A DNA stretch of 64,000 bases from G963691835 sp963691835. Lineage in GTDB: Bacteria > Pseudomonadota > Alphaproteobacteria > Thalassobaculales > Thalassobaculaceae. The notes beneath the pieces are model-generated. The model did no database searches. It saw nothing but the letters and a program-made list of their open reading frames with translations, and was not told where the DNA came from. Where the stretch lies: assembly GCA_963691835.1 (NCBI GenBank), contig OY829383.1, positions 930,001 through 994,000 of the forward strand, written 5' to 3'. Made by a program: the position numbers and the translations under genes. Shown here in pieces: positions 16,702 to 24,682 of this stretch (position 1 is the stretch's first letter; every line of letters starts with the position of its first letter).

Positions 16702-17936
16702 CCGATGGCCGTACCTCTTCGTCGACCGCGGCGCGCCAGATGCATGATGGCGTCGGGCTGAAGACAACGACACGTGCGGTCTTGATGATGGTGCGACGTC
16801 TTCAGATCGGGTCCATAGCAATCCAGTTTCCCGACGGCCGCTGGATGAAGTTCGATGGGCCTCAGCCGGGACCTTACGCGGAAGTCCATCTCAAGACCGA
16901 AGCGGTGACCCGCAAGCTTATCTTCGGCGGCGACATTGCCTTCGCCGAGTCCTACATGGCCGGAGAGTGGGACACACCGAACCTCTCCTCGGTCATTGAA
17001 GTGGCCGCCCGTAACTTCGATGAGATCAGCCAGGCACTGACCGGCAATCTGATCGGCCGGATCTTCCGGCGGGTACGCCATTTTCTGAACGGCAACTCCC
17101 GGCAGGGCAGCAAACGCAACATTGCCCACCACTATGACATCGGAAATTCCTTCTACGAGAAGTGGCTGGACTCGACGATGACCTATTCCGCCGCGGTCTG
17201 GGAGCCGTCGGCATCCGAAGCGGATCTGGAGGCGGCACAGTTGGCCAAGTATCGCCGGATCGCACGAATCATGGATCTGAAGCCCGGACAATCCGTGCTG
17301 GAGATCGGGTGCGGCTGGGGCGGCTTTGCCGAGGTGGCCGCAAAAGAGTTCGGCGCGCATGTGACGGGCCTCACCCTGTCGCGGGAACAGCATGACTTCG
17401 CCGCCCAGCGCATGCAGAAGGCGGGCATTTCTGAGCAGGTGGACATCCGCTTCCAGGATTACCGGGACGTCAGCGGGACCTTCGACCGGATCGCGTCGAT
17501 CGAGATGTTTGAAGCGGTGGGAGAGCGCTATTGGCCGGTGTTCTTCGACAAACTCCGCACCATCCTTGCGCCCGGCGGTTTGGCCGGCATGCAGATCATC
17601 ACGATCCACGATCGCGGTTTCGAATCCTACCGCCGCCGTCAGGACTTCATTCAGAAGTACATCTTCCCGGGCGGCATGCTGCCTTCTCCAAGCCGGCTCT
17701 CGGGTGAGATAGAGCGTGCGGGTCTGCGTCTTGTCGACGACGTGGGCTTCGGTCAGGACTACGCCAGGACCCTGGCGGAATGGCGTGACCGGTTCTTGGA
17801 CGCCTGGCCTGAAATTGCCCCGCTCGGCTTCGACGAAAGGTTCCGGCGCATGTGGCAGTTTTACCTCGCCTACTGCGAGGGCGGGTTCCGCGCCGGCAAC
17901 ATCGACGTCCGCCAGATCGCCATCACACGGTCCTGA
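16698..17936 (+). CDS. Cyclopropane-fatty-acyl-phospholipid synthase-like methyltransferase (UfaM-like)
   Basis: This 412-residue SAM-dependent methyltransferase has the CFA synthase features NIAHHYDIGNSFYEKWLD, MTYSAAVWEP, the SAM-binding loop VLEIGCGWGGFAEVAA and IASIEMFEAVGERYW followed by FIQKYIFPGGMLP. In operons with DUF1365 and this flavin oxidoreductase, the enzyme methylates the double bond of vaccenoyl phospholipids without necessarily forming a cyclopropane ring (UfaM in furan fatty acid synthesis). I start it at ATG 16698, which overlaps the DUF1365 stop as ATGA; upstream in-frame codons are shadow sequence. True CFA synthase activity cannot be excluded. Confidence 0.9.
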   Translation: MTDGRTSSSTAARQMHDGVGLKTTTRAVLMMVRRLQIGSIAIQFPDGRWMKFDGPQPGPYAEVHLKTEAVTRKLIFGGDIAFAESYMAGEWDTPNLSSVIEVAARNFDEISQALTGNLIGRIFRRVRHFLNGNSRQGSKRNIAHHYDIGNSFYEKWLDSTMTYSAAVWEPSASEADLEAAQLAKYRRIARIMDLKPGQSVLEIGCGWGGFAEVAAKEFGAHVTGLTLSREQHDFAAQRMQKAGISEQVDIRFQDYRDVSGTFDRIASIEMFEAVGERYWPVFFDKLRTILAPGGLAGMQIITIHDRGFESYRRRQDFIQKYIFPGGMLPSPSRLSGEIERAGLRLVDDVGFGQDYARTLAEWRDRFLDAWPEIAPLGFDERFRRMWQFYLAYCEGGFRAGNIDVRQIAITRS

Positions 17937-17977
17937 CCGTCTGACAGCTCCGGCAAACGGAGATACGGAGACAGACC

Positions 17978-19312
17978 ATGCGTCTCGGTTTGCGGGCGCT
18001 CGTCGGCTACGGCGTGCCCGGGCTTCCGATCGCCGCTCTCGGCGTCCCGCTCTACATTTTTCTGCCGATCTTCTATGCGACCGAGTTGGGACTGTCGCTC
18101 CAGGCGATCGGTCTGATCCTGTTCTACGCCCGGATCTGGGACGTTGTGACGGATCCGCTGATCGGCACCTTGAGCGATCGCACCAACACGCGATTGGGGC
18201 GCCGGCGCCCGTGGATGATCCTGTCGATCCCCGTATTAGGGCTGTCTGTCTGGATGCTGTTTCTGCCGCCGGAAGGGGCGGACAGCTGGCATCTCGCGAT
18301 CTGGAGTGTGGGCCTCTATCTCGGCTGGACGATGCTGCAGTTGCCGCACTCCGCCTGGGGTGCGGAGATGTCCGACGACTACCACGAGCGGTCCAGGATC
18401 GCGGCGGCGCGCGAGATCTGCGTGGTGGTCGGAACCCTGATCGCGGCGGGTATGCCGCTGATCCTGAAGGGCCTGGGACAGCCGGACGATCTCAGCAGCA
18501 CAATGTCCGCGCTCGGCTTGGGGCTGGTCATCGCCCTTCCGGTCGCGGTTGCGATCGCAGCGATCTCGGCGCCGGAACGCACTCTGCCGAGGATTCCGGG
18601 GCCGAACTGGCGTGAAGGCCTTCGCCTTGTCACAGCAAACCGGCCGTTTGTCCGCCTGATCTCGGCCCATCTGATCAACGGCCTCGGCAACGGATTTGCG
18701 GCCACGCTGTTCGTTCTGTTCGTCACGCAAGGGCTTGCCGCCCCCGGACAAGAAGGGGCAGTGCTGTTCGTTTACTTCCTGGCTGGGATTGTGGGGGTCC
18801 CGATCTGGCTTCGCCTGAGCCACAAGCTCGGCAAACATCACGCCTGGCGCGTCGCCATGGTCCTGAGCTGCCTCGCCTTCCTGCCGGTACCGTTTCTGGG
18901 ACCGGGGGATCTCATGATCTTCTTCTGCGTTTCGATCGTATCCGGGTTGGCTGTCGGTGCGGATCTGGTCCTGCCGTCATCCATGCAGGCGGATGTGATC
19001 GACGTGGAGCGGGTCGAAACCGACCATGACCGGACGGGCGTTTACTTCGCGCTGTGGGGCATGGCGACGAAACTTTCGCTCGCGGGGGCGGTGGGCATTG
19101 CCTTTCCGGTTCTGGACCTCGCCGGGTTCTCGGCGGAGGGGCCGAACGAAGCGGATGCGCTGCTGACGCTCGCTCTGCTCTACGCGGTGGCACCGATTTG
19201 CCTTAAGTCGGTCGCTTTTGTGCTGATGTCCGGCCACCCACTCGACGCAGCGGCACAGACGGCATTGAGAGACCAGATCAGGGCCAAGAAAACGGATAGG
19301 CCAGCTCTATAA
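17978..19312 (+). CDS. GPH/MFS-2 type membrane transporter
   Basis: This 444-residue protein has about twelve hydrophobic segments. The early motif DVVTDPLIGTLSDRTNTRLGRRRPWM is the hallmark of the MFS_2 (glycoside-pentoside-hexuronide:cation symporter) group. MFS_2 members include lipid transporters such as the lysophospholipid carrier Mfsd2a, so a lipid substrate is plausible in this context. A transporter of this family sits in the Rhodobacter singlet-oxygen regulon next to the same enzymes. It follows the methyltransferase by 41 bases and precedes the DUF3833 lipoprotein by 25, consistent with one operon. The substrate is unknown. Confidence 0.85.
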   Translation: MRLGLRALVGYGVPGLPIAALGVPLYIFLPIFYATELGLSLQAIGLILFYARIWDVVTDPLIGTLSDRTNTRLGRRRPWMILSIPVLGLSVWMLFLPPEGADSWHLAIWSVGLYLGWTMLQLPHSAWGAEMSDDYHERSRIAAAREICVVVGTLIAAGMPLILKGLGQPDDLSSTMSALGLGLVIALPVAVAIAAISAPERTLPRIPGPNWREGLRLVTANRPFVRLISAHLINGLGNGFAATLFVLFVTQGLAAPGQEGAVLFVYFLAGIVGVPIWLRLSHKLGKHHAWRVAMVLSCLAFLPVPFLGPGDLMIFFCVSIVSGLAVGADLVLPSSMQADVIDVERVETDHDRTGVYFALWGMATKLSLAGAVGIAFPVLDLAGFSAEGPNEADALLTLALLYAVAPICLKSVAFVLMSGHPLDAAAQTALRDQIRAKKTDRPAL

Positions 19313-19337
19313 CCCTAAGACTAGAAGGTGTTGATCC

Positions 19338-19916
19338 ATGTTCCGCAGGCTTCCGTATCTATTGTTGTTCGCTTTACTTGTCTCGGGCTGCCAATCTATG
19401 AAGATCGAAAACTTCGAGGGCACGACGCCGCATTTGAAGATCGAGGAGTATTTCCTCGGTCAGACGAAGGCGTGGGGAATCTTCGAAGACCGCTTTGGAA
19501 ATCTGAAGCGCGAGTTCGTCGTGGACATCGAGGGAACCTGGGACGGCGAACTTCTGACGCTGGTTGAGGACTTTGTCTATTCGGACGGAGAGACGGAGCA
19601 GCGTATCTGGCGCATCAAGAAGCTCGACGAGCACACCTATGAAGGCCGCGCCGATGACATCATCGGGGTCGCCGTCGGTAAATCGTATGGCAAGGCGCTC
19701 AACTGGTCGTACGAGATGGTGTTGAACGTCGGCGGCGGTCTCCGCGTCACATTCGACGACTGGATGTACCTTCAGCAGGACGGTGTGCTGATCAATCGTG
19801 CCACCGTCAGCAAATTCGGGCTCTCCATTGGCGAGGTAACCCTGTTCTTCCGACGGGTTGAGGAAGAGGCCAAGGCCACGGCAACAGAGTCACTCGACCT
19901 GGAGACGGCGGCGTAA
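19338..19916 (+). CDS. DUF3833 family lipoprotein
   Basis: This 192-residue protein starts with a lipoprotein signal peptide, a basic MFRRLPYLLL leader ending in LVSGC, so Cys18 is probably lipid-modified. The mature part has the DUF3833 features FEGTTPHLKIEEYFLGQTKAWG, the acidic VDIEGTWDG and ALNWSYEM. The function is unknown; it should be anchored to the inner or outer membrane facing the periplasm. It is the last gene of the plus-strand island, and its 3' end overlaps the 3' end of the convergent NTF2-like gene by 27 bases (19890-19916). Confidence 0.88.
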   Translation: MFRRLPYLLLFALLVSGCQSMKIENFEGTTPHLKIEEYFLGQTKAWGIFEDRFGNLKREFVVDIEGTWDGELLTLVEDFVYSDGETEQRIWRIKKLDEHTYEGRADDIIGVAVGKSYGKALNWSYEMVLNVGGGLRVTFDDWMYLQQDGVLINRATVSKFGLSIGEVTLFFRRVEEEAKATATESLDLETAA

Positions 19917-20336
19917 AACCCGAAGCACAGCGCCAAGCACCGGCACGCGCTCATACAATTGGCCTGCGGCGTCCCAGTGATCGATATGCGCGGTCACCCG
20001 ACCATCGCCATCGAATGTGACCTCGCTCATCCCGATGATCTCGAACGTGCTGGACTTGCCCTTCATCCGGCCGGTAAACGACCATTTCAGATACGCGGCC
20101 TCTCCGCCGATCGCCCGGTCCAAAACAACGAAGGCCGGGTCGTCGCACACGGCGCACATGTGACGAAAGATCGCCACATACCGCTCAGCCCCCCGGACAT
20201 CGTTGAACGGATCAACAAAGCGGACGTCCGGCGCCAGAAGGGCCGGCAGGTCATCCAAGCTTGCCTCTGTCATAACCTCGAAAGCGTCCGCGTACCGGTC
20301 GAGCCAGGCTGGATCGATGAGAGGGGCGCCGGTCAC
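19890..20336 (-). CDS. NTF2-like / SnoaL-fold protein
   Basis: This 148-residue protein has the cystatin-like alpha+beta fold pattern of nuclear transport factor 2 relatives: WLDRYADAFEVM, LLAPDVRFVDPFNDVRG, and later GMSEVTFDGDGRVTAHIDHWDA. Such proteins act as small-molecule isomerases, cyclases or binding proteins, and the substrate is not evident. Its start overlaps the SDR stop by four bases, so the two are co-translated. Orthologues travel with the SDR in the photooxidative-stress cluster of other alphaproteobacteria. The 3' end overlaps the convergent DUF3833 gene. Confidence 0.82.
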   Translation of the reverse strand: MTGAPLIDPAWLDRYADAFEVMTEASLDDLPALLAPDVRFVDPFNDVRGAERYVAIFRHMCAVCDDPAFVVLDRAIGGEAAYLKWSFTGRMKGKSSTFEIIGMSEVTFDGDGRVTAHIDHWDAAGQLYERVPVLGAVLRVLRRRLQVE

Positions 20337-21082
20337 GTCTTCGTCCCCCTCTTCACCGCACCGAAGTAGAGGCTGTAGGGAAGCTGACTCATCCTCCTGA
20401 CCAAGAAGGCGAAGGTCTTCGGGAACGTAATCTCAAACCGGCTGCTCCTGAGCCCTTGGTAGAGGGCTTCGGCGGCGTCCTCCACCTCCATCAGCATCGG
20501 CATCGGAAACGGATTCTTGTCGGTCAGCGGCGTTCTGACAAAACCCGGGCACACGAGCTGCAGTTTGATGCCCACCCGGTCGAAGTCGAACTTCAGCGCT
20601 TCCGTCATGTTGTTGAGCGCAGCCTTGGTCGCGCCGTAGGCGGCCGCCGTCGGCAAGCCAGCGTAGCCAGCGACAGACGAGACGATGGCGACATGGCCCC
20701 GCCGCCGTTCGGTCATCAACGGCACGATACCGGCAAGGGCGTGGACCACGCCCATGTAGTTGATCTCCATGAGCTGCCGGTAGGGTGCCGGGTCGAAGGC
20801 CGCCCCATCGACAGGGATGTGATAACCGGCGGCCAGGACGACGGTGGAGATCGGGCCCAACTTGGCTTCGATCTCAGCGGGAAGGGCTTTAGACGCGGCC
20901 TCGTCGGTCACATCCAGCGGGAAGGAATGGATCTTTCCGCCAGAGGTCTCCGCCATCTTTTCCAGCGCATCTTTCGACCGGGCGGACACGGCGACCGTCC
21001 AACCATCCCGCGCCATGCGCTCCGCCAGAGCCTTCCCGATGCCGGAACTGGCGCCTGTGATCCAAACGAGCCTGTCAGACAT
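20333..21082 (-). CDS. Short-chain dehydrogenase/reductase (SDR)
   Basis: This 249-residue classical SDR has the cofactor loop TGASSGIGKAL near the N-terminus, LDVTDEAA, the catalytic Ser region VSSVAGYAG and the active-site YGATK. After the active site it has VCPGFVRTPLTDKNPFPMP, a substrate-loop sequence. It should oxidise or reduce a hydroxyl/keto group with NAD(P)H, and the lipid-modifying neighbourhood suggests a lipid-linked or membrane-derived substrate. It lies 63 bases downstream of the iron-sulfur photolyase gene and overlaps the NTF2-like gene, making a minus-strand operon. Confidence 0.9.
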   Translation of the reverse strand: MSDRLVWITGASSGIGKALAERMARDGWTVAVSARSKDALEKMAETSGGKIHSFPLDVTDEAASKALPAEIEAKLGPISTVVLAAGYHIPVDGAAFDPAPYRQLMEINYMGVVHALAGIVPLMTERRRGHVAIVSSVAGYAGLPTAAAYGATKAALNNMTEALKFDFDRVGIKLQLVCPGFVRTPLTDKNPFPMPMLMEVEDAAEALYQGLRSSRFEITFPKTFAFLVRRMSQLPYSLYFGAVKRGTKT

Positions 21083-21145
21083 TGGGGAACTCCCTTCTCA
21101 AAGAGCAGTTTGGGCTTCGATCGAACCGGGACAGGTTTCGGGTTC

Positions 21146-22669
21146 TCACTTCAATTGCCCGAGAAAACTCTCGGCCTGGGCAAGCGTCTCAGCCTGTCTG
21201 TCTTCGGACATCCGATCCCAGTTCCGGTAGGCCAGAGACATACGCTGATTGCCCTTCAGGACATCCCGGTTTCGCGCGAGAAAGTGCCAGTAGAGCGCGT
21301 TGAATGGGCAAGCGCTTTTCCCGACCGTCACCTTCGGATTGTACGGGCAGCTTCTGCAATAGCTGGACATGCGATCAATGTACTTGCCGCTTGAGACATA
21401 GGGCTTGGAGGCAAGAAGACCGCCATCCGCGTACATGGCCATGCCCTGAACGTTCGGAAGCTCCACCCATTCATAGGCATCCACATAGACCGCGAGATAC
21501 CACCGCGCGACCTGTTTGGGATCAATCCCGGCCAGAAGGGCGAAGTTCCCCGTAACCATCAGGCGTTGGATGTGATGGGCGTAGCCGTGTTGTCTGGTCT
21601 GGCCGATCGCGTCGGAGAGGCAGGCCATCTCCGTGTCTCCGGACCAGTAAAACCAGGGAAGTTTCCGGCGGTCGCCGAAGGTGTTTCCCTCTCCGTACGC
21701 CGGCCCTTCCAGCCAATAGATCCCGCGAACGTATTCCCGCCAGCCCAGGATCTGCCGGACAAATCCTTCCACCGCGTTCAGCGGGGCGGCGCCGCGCTCC
21801 CATGCCGCCACGGCCGCCTCGATCATCTCCCTCGGCCCCAGCAGTCCGGCGTTCAGATACGGAGACAAGACCGAGTGGAAGACAAAGGGCGTGTCCGGAC
21901 GCATGGCGTCCTGATAGTCGCCGAAACTCGGCAGACGGGTCTCTATGAACTCAGTAAGGAGCGAGAGCGCATCCGCCCGCGTGACCGCCCAGCCGAACGG
22001 CTCCGTCTCTCCGAAATGCTCGCCGAACCGCTCCCGCACAAGAGTGATCACCGTGCGTGTGATCGCATCCGGCTTTATCCGCGAGACCTGGGGGACCACT
22101 TGCCGGTCTGGCAGACGCTTCCGGTTTTCCGCGTCCAGGTTCCATTGACCGCCGACCGGCTCCCCTTCATCCATCAGGTAACCGGTTTCTTTGCGCATCT
22201 CCCGATAGAACCACTCCATCCGCAAGCTGCGCCGGCCGGCGGCCCATGCCTTGAAGCGGGCATGGCTGCAAATGAACCGGTCATCTTCCAGCACCGCCAC
22301 CGACGCGCCAGAGGTTTCAGCCCAGGCCTCCATCTCAGCCCGGACGCGGTGTTCCCCTGGCTCTGTGACCACAACACTGTCGGCGGCATGCCGGACGACA
22401 GCACGATGGACCTCCCCTTGGAGACTTCCGGTGTTCCCGGGCGCATCGAGCGTGACGTAGTCGACGGAGAAGCCGGACTGTCGCAGGACTTCGGCAAAAT
22501 GACGCATGGCTGAGAAGATGAAGATGATCTTCTGCGGGTGATGAGGAACATAGGTCGCCTCCTGTGCGACCTCGGCCATCAGGACGACGTCACGGGAGGG
22601 GTCTGCGCCTCGAAGGCTGGAAAGCGCCGTGGAAAGCTGGTCACCGAGAACAACGCGGAGGATAGTCAC
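21146..22669 (-). CDS. Iron-sulfur bacterial cryptochrome/(6-4) photolyase
   Basis: This 507-residue protein belongs to the FeS-BCP group of photolyases. The start VVLGDQLSTALSSLRG, the GWREYVRGIYWLEGP segment and HGYAHHIQRLMVTGNFALL are typical. Four cysteines that would hold a 4Fe-4S cluster are present with spacing C-x87-C-x2-C-x12-C (in MACLSD, YCRSC and SACPFN). To my knowledge this equals the spacing in Agrobacterium PhrB, a (6-4) photolyase. It should repair (6-4) photoproducts with FAD and a lumazine antenna. It starts at GTG 22669, sharing one base with the stop of the DUF6134 gene, so translation is coupled. A RibD-like gene lies upstream. Confidence 0.93.
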   Translation of the reverse strand: MTILRVVLGDQLSTALSSLRGADPSRDVVLMAEVAQEATYVPHHPQKIIFIFSAMRHFAEVLRQSGFSVDYVTLDAPGNTGSLQGEVHRAVVRHAADSVVVTEPGEHRVRAEMEAWAETSGASVAVLEDDRFICSHARFKAWAAGRRSLRMEWFYREMRKETGYLMDEGEPVGGQWNLDAENRKRLPDRQVVPQVSRIKPDAITRTVITLVRERFGEHFGETEPFGWAVTRADALSLLTEFIETRLPSFGDYQDAMRPDTPFVFHSVLSPYLNAGLLGPREMIEAAVAAWERGAAPLNAVEGFVRQILGWREYVRGIYWLEGPAYGEGNTFGDRRKLPWFYWSGDTEMACLSDAIGQTRQHGYAHHIQRLMVTGNFALLAGIDPKQVARWYLAVYVDAYEWVELPNVQGMAMYADGGLLASKPYVSSGKYIDRMSSYCRSCPYNPKVTVGKSACPFNALYWHFLARNRDVLKGNQRMSLAYRNWDRMSEDRQAETLAQAESFLGQLK

Positions 22670-23388
22670 TAGTTCACGACATCCCAGACGGGGATGAACT
22701 TCTCGTTGTCGGCTTCAATCGCGGGCACACGGATGTATTCAAAGTCGCGGCCATCCAGGCTAAAGGCGAGCCTGGACCACTCATCCGTCTCGGTGTTGTA
22801 CCAAAGGTCAATGTCGAGATCGCCGCGGACCGCGTAGTGAACGGCTTGGACGCTCTGCCCCATGCTCTGGATCTCCTCGATCCCGATCCTTTTCGCCTCG
22901 ACGTCCATGATCCGGCCCTTCTGGGTATCCAGAAGGGTATTGGCGCCAACGAAATCCCGGCGCCAATACGTCGTTGGGCGCGTTCCCTCGGGCATTATGG
23001 CTGGGGCGTCATTCCCCTCGTAAACGAACCCCTCGTCTGTCCGTTTGCCCCGGACTTCATACTGGGTTCCGTTCTCGTCGACCGCGCTCTCAATCCTTTG
23101 GAGTTTGCCATCGCGCCAAAGCTCATCGGTCCGCAGCGTGTACCGGAACAGCTTGATGGGCCCCAGCCCGAAAGTCAGGGACGTGTAGACTTGGATCAGT
23201 TGGCCCTCGTCGGTTTCCCGGAACCGGACCAGGCTTTCCCCCCTGCCATCCCAGTCGATCTGGAACTTCAGAATGCCCCCGTCCCCGTTGACCCATCCGG
23301 CGGGACGCTCCTTGGCGAACGACGGCGCCGGCAGGGCCAAGGCGACGAGAAGAATGAGCAGTCCCGTGATGGATCCGGAACGGGTCAT
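22669..23388 (-). CDS. DUF6134 family exported protein
   Basis: This 239-residue protein has a clear signal peptide (MTRSGSITGLLILLVALALP followed by an A-x-A-like SFAKE cleavage region) and a predicted beta-rich mature domain with YTSLTFGLGPIKLFRY, ESAVDENGTQYEV and WYNTETDEWSRLAF. I associate it with DUF6134, a family of unknown function, often beside photolyase genes. I choose ATG 23388 because AGGAG lies about nine bases upstream; two further in-frame ATGs at 23397 and 23406 are less well placed. It is probably periplasmic and may bind a lipid. It heads the operon with the iron-sulfur photolyase, SDR and NTF2-like genes. Confidence 0.8.
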   Translation of the reverse strand: MTRSGSITGLLILLVALALPAPSFAKERPAGWVNGDGGILKFQIDWDGRGESLVRFRETDEGQLIQVYTSLTFGLGPIKLFRYTLRTDELWRDGKLQRIESAVDENGTQYEVRGKRTDEGFVYEGNDAPAIMPEGTRPTTYWRRDFVGANTLLDTQKGRIMDVEAKRIGIEEIQSMGQSVQAVHYAVRGDLDIDLWYNTETDEWSRLAFSLDGRDFEYIRVPAIEADNEKFIPVWDVVN

Positions 23389-23485
23389 GACACACATCTC
23401 CTGCAAGAGTGGGACATAGACGTCGACATCGACATTCAGGCAGCAATCTATGCGCCCTCAGATACGTCGCCAGGGGTAAACCGGT

Positions 23486-24307
23486 TCATTCCTTAGCGCT
23501 GAACTCATCATCAGATAGGAACTGGCACTCGAACAAGGTATCCCCGCCCAAGTCGAAACGGCGGGATTTTAGCCGAACAGCGTCGTCCAGCGTCTCGATA
23601 ACCGGAAGCGAGAGGCCCGCCCGGCCTGATCCGATCAGCAGGGGGGCCACCATGATATGAAGCCGGTCGAGGGCCTTGGCGCTGATGAAACGGGAAATGG
23701 TCCGCCCGCCGCCTTCGACCAGGATCGACCGCATCCCACGGCGGCGGAGTTCAGAGAGAACGGAGTGGGGGCCAATTCCTCCCTCCGAAGCCTCACTTTC
23801 CAGAAAGAGGGTTTCCGTCCCCGCCGTTTGCACCGGCTGGGTGCCCCCTCGTCGGACGACGTAGACCGGTGCGGCGCCATCGTGAAGAAGGCTGGCCGTC
23901 TCGGGTAGGCGGCCGTTTGGATCAAGGATGACCCTGGCGGGACTCGGGCCTTCTACCCGGCGCGTCGTCAAACGGGGATCATCCAGCACCACCGTTTCGA
24001 CGCCGACGATCACCGCATCCACAAGCGCCCTCAAACGGTGAAGGTGGTCGAGACTCTCTTGGCCGTTGATGTAATGGGAATGTCCGCTTTCGGTTGCGAT
24101 CCGTCCGTCGAGACTCTGTCCCATCTGAGCCAGGACCACACCGGCTTCATTGCGGGACCTCGCCAAATCAAGATACAGAGACTCCAAGTTTTCGCAGTCG
24201 ACTGTATGTTTTGAGTCCGCACTATCTTGATTAAAATCTTCTTCAGGGCCCGACAATTTGGCCATGTCGTTGATTACGTTTCGCCAGACATCCTCTGAGA
24301 TCGTCAC
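23486..24307 (-). CDS. RibD C-terminal domain reductase (dihydrofolate-reductase-like fold)
   Basis: This 273-residue protein matches the reductase half of riboflavin enzyme RibD: AQMGQSLDGRIATESGHSHYI, VDAVIVGVETVVLDDPRLT, RVILDPNGRLP and ILVEGGGRTISRFI. The deaminase half is missing; instead there is an N-terminal extension of about 55 polar residues. Such stand-alone reductases occur outside riboflavin operons and may act on other pteridine- or pyrimidine-like substrates. Next to an FeS photolyase that uses a lumazine-type antenna and FAD, a role in chromophore supply is attractive but only inferred. I prefer GTG 24307, with GAGGG upstream, over TTG 24310. It is 97 bases upstream of the DUF6134 start, so co-transcription is possible. 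Confidence 0.83.
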   Translation of the reverse strand: MTISEDVWRNVINDMAKLSGPEEDFNQDSADSKHTVDCENLESLYLDLARSRNEAGVVLAQMGQSLDGRIATESGHSHYINGQESLDHLHRLRALVDAVIVGVETVVLDDPRLTTRRVEGPSPARVILDPNGRLPETASLLHDGAAPVYVVRRGGTQPVQTAGTETLFLESEASEGGIGPHSVLSELRRRGMRSILVEGGGRTISRFISAKALDRLHIMVAPLLIGSGRAGLSLPVIETLDDAVRLKSRRFDLGGDTLFECQFLSDDEFSAKE

Positions 24308-24356
24308 CAAACCGCCCTCATCCTAACATTTTCCCCTTTTTATTGAGGTTTCAGAT

Positions 24357-24385
24357 AAATTACAAAATTGTGCAGGTGCGAACAA
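24357..24385 (-). promoter_or_regulatory. Possible sigma-70-type promoter for the RibD-like gene
   Basis: Read on the minus strand, TTGTTC (24380-24385) and TAATTT (24357-24362) are separated by 17 bases and lie about 50 bases upstream of the RibD-like start. The region is AT-rich compared with surrounding genes. The match to consensus is only moderate. Confidence 0.3.
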
Positions 24386-24574
24386 CATAAATGACATTTC
24401 AATTACTTGGGCTCTGAGTGCGAAAATTCATTGTCTATTTAGCAGATAGACCCCACAATCCTATACACAAGCCTTGGCACGGACTTGGAGTCTCTATCAT
24501 GCTGACCTCACCTTACCTCGCGAGCGGTTTTCTGGGTGTCCGGCGACGCTGAACGCCGACGCGATCAATCATAA

Positions 24575-24601
24575 CCATCGGCCGCAAGATGCGGCCGATG
24601 G
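24575..24601 (-). terminator. Strong hairpin downstream of the TetR gene
   Basis: CCATCGGCCGCA at 24575-24586 pairs perfectly with TGCGGCCGATGG at 24590-24601 around a three-base loop. On the minus strand it lies about 80 bases after the TetR stop and is followed by TTATGATTG, so it can act as an intrinsic terminator, though the U-tract is imperfect. The rest of the gap 24311-24682 is AT-rich and holds no ORF or RNA gene that I recognise. Confidence 0.6.
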
Positions 24602-24682
24602 TGTGATCAAATCAACAGGCAGACAACACTCTGAAAACACTGTGCCTTGTGTACATCGCACAGCTCGGGCGTCTAGCGATGC

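Noticed and set aside
16596..17609. A 337-codon open frame on the minus strand
   Set aside because: It is antisense to the CFA-like methyltransferase, which has clear motifs and coupled start and stop codons.
24311..24682. A tRNA or small RNA gene in the gap between the RibD-like and TetR genes
   Set aside because: No cloverleaf arms or CCA-proximal stem could be built; only the hairpin at 24575-24601 is convincing.
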